From NCBI GenBank assembly GCA_034429275.1, contig DAOUFU010000106.1, positions 1 to 8,118 of the forward strand: DNA of 8,118 nucleotides, in the 5' to 3' direction. This stretch comes from DAOUFU01 sp034429275 (GTDB taxonomy: Bacteria; Chloroflexota; Anaerolineae; Aggregatilineales; Aggregatilineaceae). The notes under the pieces are model-generated. The model searched no databases, had not been told where the DNA came from, and worked only from the letters and a program-made list of their open reading frames with translations. A program made the position numbers and the translations under genes. Below are positions 1 through 5,482 of the stretch, one piece after another. The first letter of the stretch is position 1. Every line of letters starts with the position of its first letter.

Positions 1-822
1 TTCGTGATGCGCATTTGCGCGCACGAAGTCCAGCTTGAGCGTGTCGGCTTCCGGCGCGGATTCAAGGATGGCCGCGCTCAGGGAATCGAGCGGGTAAAAA
101 TGGCGCGAGACCGTGTAATCCGCCTCGGAAGGGTCGCCGAAGCGGTAGCGATTGCGCCGGTCCTCGATGACGATGAGTGCGCGGTCGGTGATGGCAATCG
201 CCCGGTTGGGCGCGAGGAACGGTGCCCAGCGCGACCCGCGCGCGCGGAGGGCCGACTCGTAGACGGCGGCCACCAGCTGCTCGTCATCCAGCAGGCTGTC
301 GTAGACATAGGCGCGGAACTTGAAGGGGAAGCTGGCCGGGCTGCTGATTGGCTGAGCGTCGGATTCACGGCCTGGCATGTGTGTAGAGGCCTGGCGGATC
401 AGGGTCAGACCGCGCCAGATGTGACGCTCACCCACCGAGTTATACTCGGCGCGCAGCCGCTTGATCTCGCCGCCTTCTGCCCAGGCGAACTCGATCCAGG
501 AATAGAGCAGCACCAGGTAGAGATGCACTTCCACCAGCGCCGCCAGGGGGATGGTGGTGGCGGCCAGGGGGGTGTCCTCTGGATTTTCGATCACGGTCAG
601 GGCATCCTGGGCGAAGATCAGCGTACGTTCCGGTGTTTTGCGCCACCCGAAGGCCAGTTCCAGCCGCCAGATGGTCCGGCGGAGCGGGTATTCGCCCGGC
701 GGAATGACGATCATATATTGGATGTTGTCGATCTTGCGCTGCCGCACAACCTCGGCCACCGGCGCGGGCAGTTCTTCCACCGACCGGATCGTTCTGGGGA
801 ATCGTTCACGAGATTGCTTCAT
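1..822 (-). CDS. Hypothetical protein with two apparent PH-like modules (partial, 3' end beyond window)
   Basis: The minus-strand frame is open for 274 codons from the ATG at 822-820 to the left edge, with no stop, so the C-terminus is missing. An in-frame TGA three codons upstream fixes the start. A purine-rich GAGAAGAGGG about ten bases upstream is a plausible ribosome binding site. There is no signal peptide or clear membrane segment; residues 99-110 are merely hydrophobic. Two segments resemble each other: residues about 68-104 (TLIFAQDALTVIE, then IPLAALVEVHL) and about 207-255 (AIAITDRALIVIED, then FYPLDSLSAAI). This pattern of two beta strands, a turn and a 'PL..L' strand recalls bacterial PH-like domains that begin 'alTdrrLlvie'. 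That assignment is inference from pattern only. No catalytic motif is visible and I do not recognise the family. The gene is divergent from the MoxR cassette. A 309-codon open frame on the opposite strand (4-933) is its shadow. Confidence 0.75.
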   Translation of the reverse strand, partial: MKQSRERFPRTIRSVEELPAPVAEVVRQRKIDNIQYMIVIPPGEYPLRRTIWRLELAFGWRKTPERTLIFAQDALTVIENPEDTPLAATTIPLAALVEVHLYLVLLYSWIEFAWAEGGEIKRLRAEYNSVGERHIWRGLTLIRQASTHMPGRESDAQPISSPASFPFKFRAYVYDSLLDDEQLVAAVYESALRARGSRWAPFLAPNRAIAITDRALIVIEDRRNRYRFGDPSEADYTVSRHFYPLDSLSAAILESAPEADTLKLDFVRANAHHE

Positions 823-844
823 CAGCTTTCAGCCCTCTTCTCGC

Positions 845-872
845 TCCCATTTTCGGACTCTCATTTTCGGAC
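845..872. repeat. 14-bp near-perfect tandem repeat
   Basis: Two adjacent 14-base copies, TCCCATTTTCGGAC (845-858) and TCTCATTTTCGGAC (859-872), differ at one position. They lie 23-50 bases upstream of the minus-strand start codon at 822, in its leader or promoter region. They could be a small replication-slippage duplication or a pair of binding sites in direct orientation; the sequence cannot decide. Confidence 0.7.
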
Positions 873-900
873 GAAGCACAGCTTTACCAACCCGAATTCA

Positions 901-928
901 TTGACAGCATCGGCGAGGGGGGTATCAT
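901..928 (+). promoter_or_regulatory. Sigma-70-type promoter for the MoxR cassette
   Basis: A perfect -35 hexamer TTGACA (901-906) is followed after 16 bases by TATCAT (923-928), which matches five of six consensus -10 positions. Transcription would begin near 935, giving a leader of about 40 bases before the ATG at 974. It points into the five-gene operon, and I see no equally good promoter between those genes. The call rests on consensus match and position only. Confidence 0.6.
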
Positions 929-949
929 GGTAAGGATTCTTCTATCGTA

Positions 950-968
950 CCCTAAAAAGGGCTTTTTT
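950..968 (+). other. Small U-tailed hairpin in the operon leader
   Basis: CCCT (950-953) can pair with AGGG (958-961) around an AAAA loop, followed by C and six T (963-968). It resembles a weak intrinsic terminator but lies between the predicted transcription start and the first start codon at 974. The AAAGGG that could serve as the ribosome binding site of the first gene is inside it. A four-base-pair stem is weak, so a role in attenuation or in masking the ribosome site is speculative. Confidence 0.25.
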
Positions 969-973
969 GATCG

Positions 974-1867
974 ATGAGCAAGGCCAAAAGAACGTCCCTG
1001 GTGCTGCTCTCCGCCGCCGGCCTGTTGATTCTGCTGCTGGCGATGAGCCTGCCCTCACTCCACCTGTCGTCCGGTACGCCGTTTTCGCTGGGAAAATCGG
1101 ACGTCAGCCTGCCCGGCGTAGCCGGGACTTTTCCCGGCGGCGAGATGATCGCCTGGATGTTCCGGGGCCTGCTGGCGCTGGCGCTGATCGGGATGCCGGT
1201 GTACATCATCGTCTCGCTGCTGAGCGCAGAAGGGCGTCGGCAGTTGGTCGCCAACCTGATCATCCTGCTCACCCTGATCGCCATTGCCATCTACCTGGAT
1301 CGCAACCCGCTGACCGAGGGCGAACAAGGGGCCGAAATGGCGATCGGCTCTGGCGAAGAGATGCTGGACGAAGTGCCCGAAACGCCGCCCTCCGCCTTCG
1401 ACGAGAGCGAACCGCCCGCCTGGCTGGCTATCGCGCTGATCCTGGTGGCGTCCGGGATCGGCGTGGGCCTGCTGGCCGCCGGTCTGTGGATTCTTCGGCA
1501 GCGCATCGACCGCTCGCAGGCTTCGCTGCACCCGCTGGCCAGGGCCGCCCAACAGACTCTCGACTCGCTCCAGTCGGGCGGCAATTTTGCGACGGCGATC
1601 ACCCGCTGCTATTACGAGATGAACCGGATCGTCAAAGAGCAGCGGGGCATCTCGCGCGAAGCCACCATGACTCCGCGCGAATTTGAAGCTTACCTGACCG
1701 GGCAGGGACTTCCGCGCGGCGCAGTGGAAACGCTCACGCGGTTGTTTGAGCAGGTCCGGTACGGCAGTGTCATCCCCGGCTCCGGCGACGAATCGCTGGC
1801 CCTGGCCAGCCTCACGGAGATTGTGGCTGCGTGCCAACCCCTCAAAGGCGGTCCCGGTGAGTCTTAA
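974..1867 (+). CDS. DUF4129 domain membrane protein of a MoxR cassette
   Basis: This 297-residue protein probably has four membrane segments (about 8-28, 59-84, 90-109 and 149-175) and a soluble C-terminal domain. The C-terminus has DUF4129 hallmarks: an amphipathic stretch AITRCYYEM (about 208-216), TPREFEAYL (233-241) and LTRLFEQVRYG (254-264). Positive charges at the N-terminus, around residue 88 and after residue 175 place the DUF4129 domain in the cytoplasm and the very acidic loop 111-148 outside. DUF4129 occurs at the C-terminus of many transglutaminase-like membrane proteins and alone beside MoxR and DUF58 genes; no transglutaminase domain is present here. It is the first gene of the operon behind the promoter at 901-928. 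The ATG at 974 starts a typical membrane-entry N-terminus (MSKAKR then hydrophobic), with AAAGGG 12 bases upstream, rather distant. The molecular function of DUF4129 is not established. Confidence 0.85.
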   Translation: MSKAKRTSLVLLSAAGLLILLLAMSLPSLHLSSGTPFSLGKSDVSLPGVAGTFPGGEMIAWMFRGLLALALIGMPVYIIVSLLSAEGRRQLVANLIILLTLIAIAIYLDRNPLTEGEQGAEMAIGSGEEMLDEVPETPPSAFDESEPPAWLAIALILVASGIGVGLLAAGLWILRQRIDRSQASLHPLARAAQQTLDSLQSGGNFATAITRCYYEMNRIVKEQRGISREATMTPREFEAYLTGQGLPRGAVETLTRLFEQVRYGSVIPGSGDESLALASLTEIVAACQPLKGGPGES

Positions 1868-2516
1868 AACTCGGCTTCTGCTGGCATTTACTGCCCTGGT
1901 CCTGGTGTTCAGCGCCCTGACGCTGATTTTCTGGGACTTCATGCGCGATACGATCCTCATGCCCGTCTATTACGTGGTGTGGGTGTTCGGCCTGCTCGTG
2001 AACAGCGTTCCACAGGGGGCTTTCCTGACGGTGCTGGTGCTGGTGAGTATTTTTGTCGGCATGAAAACCCTCTCGGCGATGCGGGACGAGCAGCGCATCC
2101 GGCGCGTGTATCAGAACCAGCCGGCTCCCGGCACGCGCTACCTGCACTGGCGCACGCTGTGCCTGCTGGCCTATGGCAACTGGTTCTCTAAGGGGCGGCT
2201 GTCCTATGAAGCGCGAAAGCTGGTGCTCTCTGTGATAGCCTATGAGCAGGGAGTGGGAATTGCCGATGCCGAGGTCCTGGTGCGCAGCGGGGCGATACCC
2301 CTGCCCGCCGCGCTGGCCGAGGTGGTGCATACGCGTTATGTCCCCGATACACCGCTGTCCAGCCGGTTCACCGGCATTCTGGCGAAACTCCGCTACACGC
2401 TCTCGCGCTCCGAGCCGCCGCGCGATCCGCAGGTCGAGCGACTGATTAACGAACTCATTCAATTTCTCGAAACCCGTATGGAGATGACACATGCCGGAAA
2501 CAGCCCAGAATCCTGA
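1857..2516 (+). CDS. Unrecognised membrane protein of the MoxR cassette
   Basis: I place the start at GTG 1857, eleven bases inside the upstream gene. AAAGGCGG (1844-1851) lies five bases before it, and the protein then begins SLKTRLLLAFTALVLVF, a natural membrane-entry N-terminus. Earlier in-frame starts would run through the DUF4129 coding region. The product is 219 residues. It has hydrophobic segments at about 7-27 and 33-70; the second is long enough for one or two passes, so topology is unresolved. A basic, mostly helical soluble region follows (about 72-219), including RDEQRIRR and a C-terminal helix rich in Glu and Arg (190-210) that may be a short coiled coil. I recognise no domain or catalytic motif. 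Its position between DUF4129 and MoxR, with overlaps at both ends, says it belongs to the same complex. Its last 26 bases overlap the MoxR gene. Confidence 0.8.
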   Translation: MSLKTRLLLAFTALVLVFSALTLIFWDFMRDTILMPVYYVVWVFGLLVNSVPQGAFLTVLVLVSIFVGMKTLSAMRDEQRIRRVYQNQPAPGTRYLHWRTLCLLAYGNWFSKGRLSYEARKLVLSVIAYEQGVGIADAEVLVRSGAIPLPAALAEVVHTRYVPDTPLSSRFTGILAKLRYTLSRSEPPRDPQVERLINELIQFLETRMEMTHAGNSPES

Positions 2517-3471
2517 ATCCACCGTATCCGCACTCAGCCACGCCATTGTGGAAGAAGTCGGCCAGGCGGTCGTTGGCAAGAGCGAGGTCCTTTACCAGAT
2601 GCTCTCGGCGTTTCTTTCCGGCGGACATATCCTGCTCGAAGATTATCCCGGCCTGGCCAAGACGCTGATTGCCAACAGCTTCGCTGCTGTGCTGGGGCTG
2701 ACCTTCCGCCGTATTCAGTTCACCCCGGACCTGCTGCCGGGTGACATCACCGGCGGGTATGTCTATGACCGGGCGGAAAACCGGTTCGTGCTGCGGCAGG
2801 GGCCGATCTTCGCCCAGATCGTGCTGGCGGACGAGATCAACCGCGCCTCGCCGCGCACCCAGTCGGCCCTGCTCGAAGCCATGCAAGAGCGGCAGGTCAC
2901 CATTGAGGGCGAAACAATGAGGCTGCCGGAGCCGTTCATTGTGATCGCCACGCAGAACCCGATCGAATATGAGGGGACTTTTCCGCTGCCAGAAGCCCAG
3001 CTAGACCGGTTTCTGATCAAACTCTCCATCGGCTACCCCAACCGCGAAGAAGAGCAGGAAATCATCCATCGGCGCAGGGCGCGCAAACAGGACGAGGCTC
3101 ACCTCCGAGTCATCTCAAATGCCCGCCAGCTTTTGGAGATGCAGCGGCAGGTCGAAGAGGTGTTTGTTGACGAAGACCTGGAACGTTACCTGGTCGAGCT
3201 GACCAGCCGGACGCGCAGCCACGCCCAGGTGGCGGTCGGGGCCAGCCCGCGCGGAACGTTGGCGCTGCTCAAGCTCAGCCGCGCCTGGGCTGCCATCCAG
3301 GGGCGCTCGTTTGTGCTGCCCGATGATGTCAAGCAGTTCGTCAAGCCGGCGCTGACTCACCGGCTGATCCTGCACCCGGATTTGTGGGCCACGCCCTACG
3401 CGGCGGACCGTATCCTGAACGATGTGCTGAATTCTGTGCCGGTTCCTGTGCTGCAAACGGACCTGTCGTGA
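2491..3471 (+). CDS. MoxR-family AAA+ ATPase
   Basis: This 326-residue cytoplasmic protein has the full MoxR motif set. The Walker A region is LLEDYPGLAKT (about 48-58), with Lys57 and Thr58. Walker B is VLADEIN (111-117), with Asp114 and Glu115, followed by the family signature RASPRTQSALLEAMQE. Sensor 1 is at Asn156 in IATQNP, the arginine finger is in LDRF (Arg173), and sensor 2 is in GASPRGT (Arg254). All catalytic residues are present, so it should hydrolyse ATP. MoxR proteins act as chaperone-like ATPases that mature or activate protein complexes, usually with DUF58 or von Willebrand A-domain partners encoded next door, as here. Length is typical. The ATG at 2491 has GGAG (2480-2483) seven bases upstream and overlaps the previous gene by 26 bases; its stop overlaps the next start as GTGA. 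The substrate cannot be told from sequence. Confidence 0.95.
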   Translation: MPETAQNPESTVSALSHAIVEEVGQAVVGKSEVLYQMLSAFLSGGHILLEDYPGLAKTLIANSFAAVLGLTFRRIQFTPDLLPGDITGGYVYDRAENRFVLRQGPIFAQIVLADEINRASPRTQSALLEAMQERQVTIEGETMRLPEPFIVIATQNPIEYEGTFPLPEAQLDRFLIKLSIGYPNREEEQEIIHRRRARKQDEAHLRVISNARQLLEMQRQVEEVFVDEDLERYLVELTSRTRSHAQVAVGASPRGTLALLKLSRAWAAIQGRSFVLPDDVKQFVKPALTHRLILHPDLWATPYAADRILNDVLNSVPVPVLQTDLS

Positions 3472-4751
3472 CTCCTTCGCTGCGCCTTGTGCTTGTGCTG
3501 ATCTTTGGGATCGTGGTGGTCGGGTTGGCGACCCTGAACGGCAGCGTGATGGTCCTGGCGATCCCCCTGATCGTCTACCTGGCAGCCGCCATCGCGCTGC
3601 GCCCCGAACAGGTCGCGTTTGCCGTTACGCGCACGGTTTCGCCGGATCGTGCGCCGCAGGGTGCGCCGGTCAACATCAAAGTGTCCATCGTGAACCAGGG
3701 CGCGGCGATTCATGAACTATCGGTGCATGACCTGCTGCCCGATGGCACGGTACGCCTCTCCGGTGAGATTGCGGCTGCCGCCGCGCTGCCGGTGGGCGGC
3801 ACATTGGACCTGGAATACACCCTCGCAGCCCAGCGCGGCGAATATACCGCGTTCGAGACCGCCCTCGAAGTCCGCGACCCGCTGGGTTTGTTTGCTCAGG
3901 GAGCGGTATATCGGACTGCGCCGCGCCTGGTCATCCACCCGCGCTACCCCAAACTGGAGCGAATCAAAATCCGCCCGCCGCAGACTCGCGGCTTCGCCGG
4001 ACCCATCGCCGCCCGGCAGGGGGGAAGTGGGATCGATTTCTGGAGCGTGCGCGAATATCAGGCCAACGATCCCCAGCGCCAGATCAACTGGCGGTTGAGC
4101 GCACGGACGGAGCGCGAACTCTATACCAACGTGTTCGAGCAGGAACGGGTGGCCGACGTGGGCCTGATCCTGGACGCGCGCCAGCGTGCGAACGTGATGG
4201 CGACGTCCGAGTCGCTGTTCGAGCATTCGGTGCGGGCTGCGGCGGCGCTGGCAGAGAACTTCCTCAACGATGGCAACCGGGTGAGCCTGCTGGTCTATGG
4301 ACCGGGCATCACCCGCGTATATCCGGGATATGGCCGGGTGCAGCGTAACCGCATCCTGCACGAACTCTCGAAAGCTACTCCAGGGGTCAACTTCGCGCTC
4401 GAAAGCCTCAACCACCTGCCGACCCGGCTGTTCCCTGCCGGGTCGCAGCTGGTGATGGTCAGCCCCCTGCTGCCCGAAGACATCCCAACCCTGGTCCGAA
4501 TGCGCGCACACGGCTACGCGGTCCTGGTGGTCAGCCCAGACCCCGTCGCTTACGAGTCCGCGCTCTTTGGCGAAGTGGGCAGCCCTGCCTATCGCATCGC
4601 GGCTGCCGAACGCGCTCTCATGCTGCGCCAGATGCGCCAGTGCGGCGCGCAGATCGTCAACTGGAAGATCGACCAGCCACTGGAGGTCTCCATCCGCGAG
4701 ACGCTGGCGCGCCAGCCGCTGGTGATCCGCAACCACAGGATACGCTCGTGA
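3468..4751 (+). CDS. DUF58 domain membrane protein, MoxR partner
   Basis: The start is GTG 3468, sharing GTGA with the MoxR stop. The in-frame ATG at 3384 would overlap MoxR by 88 bases and add a non-hydrophobic leader, so I reject it. The ribosome site is weak (CGGA six bases upstream), suggesting translational coupling. The product is 427 residues. Two N-terminal membrane segments (about 7-23 and 27-45) form a hairpin. A beta-rich middle region (about 50-165) follows, then the DUF58 signature GSGIDFWSVREYQANDPQRQ and INWRLSAR (187-213), and then a von Willebrand A-like fold starting DVGLILDARQR (230-240). The metal-site DxSxS is degenerate (Asp236-Ala-Arg-Gln-Arg), as is common in DUF58. 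Topology puts the large domain in the cytoplasm with MoxR. DUF58 proteins are standard MoxR partners, probably the membrane scaffold or client of the ATPase; their exact activity is not established. Confidence 0.93.
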   Translation: MTPSLRLVLVLIFGIVVVGLATLNGSVMVLAIPLIVYLAAAIALRPEQVAFAVTRTVSPDRAPQGAPVNIKVSIVNQGAAIHELSVHDLLPDGTVRLSGEIAAAAALPVGGTLDLEYTLAAQRGEYTAFETALEVRDPLGLFAQGAVYRTAPRLVIHPRYPKLERIKIRPPQTRGFAGPIAARQGGSGIDFWSVREYQANDPQRQINWRLSARTERELYTNVFEQERVADVGLILDARQRANVMATSESLFEHSVRAAAALAENFLNDGNRVSLLVYGPGITRVYPGYGRVQRNRILHELSKATPGVNFALESLNHLPTRLFPAGSQLVMVSPLLPEDIPTLVRMRAHGYAVLVVSPDPVAYESALFGEVGSPAYRIAAAERALMLRQMRQCGAQIVNWKIDQPLEVSIRETLARQPLVIRNHRIRS

Positions 4752-5251
4752 CTGCGAAAACCGTGTTTTGGAGCCTGGTGATCGGTGCTGCAGTAGCGCT
4801 CTCTGCCGCCTGGGGATTATTGGGCGATCCTGCGCTGGCGGGCCTTTCGGCAGGGCTGGGCATCGTGTGGCTGGCAGTCGATGCGCGGATCAGCAGCCAG
4901 CCGGGGACCCTATTCTTCCTGGCGTTCGTGGGATTGATCATCGCTGCCGTGCTGAATGATGCGCTGATTCTACTGGCGCTGCCGGCGATGTGCGCCGCGC
5001 TGGGCGCGTGGGACCTCTCGCGCTTCCGGGCGCGGCTGGCCGATCAACCGGTGCGTGAGCGGCAGGCGATAGAACGCGTGCACGTGCGGCTGGTGACGGT
5101 CGCCCTGTGTGCCGGGTTTGCGATCGCGCTGCTGCCGGTTCTGGTGCACATTTCCCTCTCATTTGTGCTGGTCTGCGGGGTGACGCTGCTGGCGGTGCTG
5201 GCGCTGCGCCAGGCCGTAGGGGCGCTGGGCGCGGGCCGCGATTCCGCCTGA
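4748..5251 (+). CDS. Unrecognised small integral membrane protein of the MoxR cassette
   Basis: The start is GTG 4748, again sharing GTGA with the preceding stop, with AGGA (4737-4740) seven bases upstream. An upstream in-frame start near 4640 would lie wholly inside the DUF58 gene and is unlikely. The 167-residue product is almost all hydrophobic. Probable segments lie at about 5-25, 29-47, 54-70, 72-88, 114-133 and 135-156, giving five or six passes. One basic cytoplasmic-type loop, about 91-113 (SRFRARLADQPVRERQ and on), separates two hydrophobic halves. No motif suggests transport or catalysis, and I do not recognise a family. It is the last gene of the operon; no intrinsic terminator is visible after its TGA (5249-5251). 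Its tight coupling to DUF58 suggests it is a structural subunit of the same membrane complex. That is inference. Confidence 0.75.
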   Translation: MTAKTVFWSLVIGAAVALSAAWGLLGDPALAGLSAGLGIVWLAVDARISSQPGTLFFLAFVGLIIAAVLNDALILLALPAMCAALGAWDLSRFRARLADQPVRERQAIERVHVRLVTVALCAGFAIALLPVLVHISLSFVLVCGVTLLAVLALRQAVGALGAGRDSA

Positions 5252-5255
5252 AAGA

Positions 5256-5281
5256 AACCGCTCTTCTGAACCGCTCTTCTG
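5256..5281. repeat. Perfect 13-bp tandem duplication
   Basis: AACCGCTCTTCTG occurs twice without interruption (5256-5268 and 5269-5281), four bases after the stop of the last MoxR-cassette gene. Both copies are identical, which suggests a recent slippage duplication or a pair of sites in direct orientation. It is not a hairpin and does not look like an intrinsic terminator. Confidence 0.85.
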
Positions 5282-5314
5282 AAAAACCATTCGCCTCAAA
5301 ATGCGCCAGAGCTA

Positions 5315-5343
5315 TTGACTTTGGATCAAGTCGGGATTATACT
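5315..5343 (+). promoter_or_regulatory. Sigma-70-type promoter of the LacI-family regulator gene
   Basis: TTGACT (5315-5320) and TATACT (5338-5343) each match five of six consensus positions and are separated by the optimal 17 bases. The predicted start of transcription is near 5350. A 14-bp palindrome begins six bases later, so a bound repressor would block the promoter. The transcript would carry a leader of about 130 bases before the ATG at 5483. Confidence 0.75.
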
Positions 5344-5355
5344 GAAATCACAGTG

Positions 5356-5369
5356 AGAGAGCGCTCTCT
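5356..5369. promoter_or_regulatory. LacI-type operator O1
   Basis: AGAGAGCGCTCTCT is a perfect 14-bp palindrome with the central CG typical of LacI/PurR-family operators, in which a hinge-helix leucine inserts. The regulator encoded downstream has that leucine (Leu55). The site lies just after the predicted transcription start, where binding would repress. Immediately upstream, TCAC-A-GTGA (5348-5356) forms a small additional palindrome. Confidence 0.75.
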
Positions 5370-5422
5370 GCGCAATCTCGAAAATTGAACGGTTGATGAC
5401 GTTCTTTTGAGCTAAAAACTCA

Positions 5423-5434
5423 GTGAGCGCTAAC
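5423..5434. promoter_or_regulatory. LacI-type operator O2 (imperfect)
   Basis: GTGAGCGCTAAC is an imperfect palindrome in which ten of twelve positions pair. It is centred on the same AGCGCT core as O1, and its centre is 66 bp downstream of the O1 centre. It shares CAGTGAG (5421-5427) with the sequence at the left arm of O1. A poor promoter-like pair (TTGAGC at 5407, TAACAT at 5431, spacing 18) overlaps it and might be what it controls. Confidence 0.55.
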
Positions 5435-5442
5435 ATATTCAT

Positions 5443-5452
5443 AGAGCGCTCT
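5443..5452. promoter_or_regulatory. LacI-type operator O3
   Basis: AGAGCGCTCT is a perfect 10-bp palindrome identical to the centre of O1; eleven bases are shared (5358-5368 and 5443-5453). Its centre is 85 bp from that of O1 and 19 bp from that of O2. It lies 30 bases before the chosen start codon, in the mRNA leader. Confidence 0.65.
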
Positions 5453-5482
5453 CGCAAAATAGGGTTATTGAGCACCCATATC

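Noticed and set aside
4..933. 309-codon plus-strand open frame at the left edge
   Set aside because: It is antisense to the minus-strand gene at 1-822, whose translation has coherent hydrophobic and beta-pattern segments and a well-placed start. The plus-strand translation is low-complexity Arg/Gly/Asp-rich and runs past the minus gene's start into the intergenic region.
967..1686. 239-codon plus-strand frame overlapping the DUF4129 gene
   Set aside because: It is the +1-type shadow of the DUF4129 frame; its product is Arg-rich with no membrane or domain pattern, whereas the frame starting at 974 gives clean membrane segments.
1055..1960. 301-codon minus-strand open frame opposite the DUF4129 gene
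   Set aside because: The translation is rich in Arg, Gln, Asp and His, as expected from antisense of hydrophobic plus-strand codons, and it spans the junction of two real genes.
3717..4736. 339-codon minus-strand open frame opposite DUF58
   Set aside because: The DUF58 signature and the tight operon structure lie on the plus strand. The antisense product has no family features and no ribosome site was apparent.
5256..5281. Start of a CRISPR-like or longer repeat array
   Set aside because: There are only two copies, head to tail with no spacer, and no further copies nearby.
5107..5388. 93-codon plus-strand frame crossing the end of the MoxR cassette
   Set aside because: Most of it is an out-of-frame reading of the last membrane gene, and the rest runs through the promoter and operator O1. 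It has no ribosome site or plausible product.
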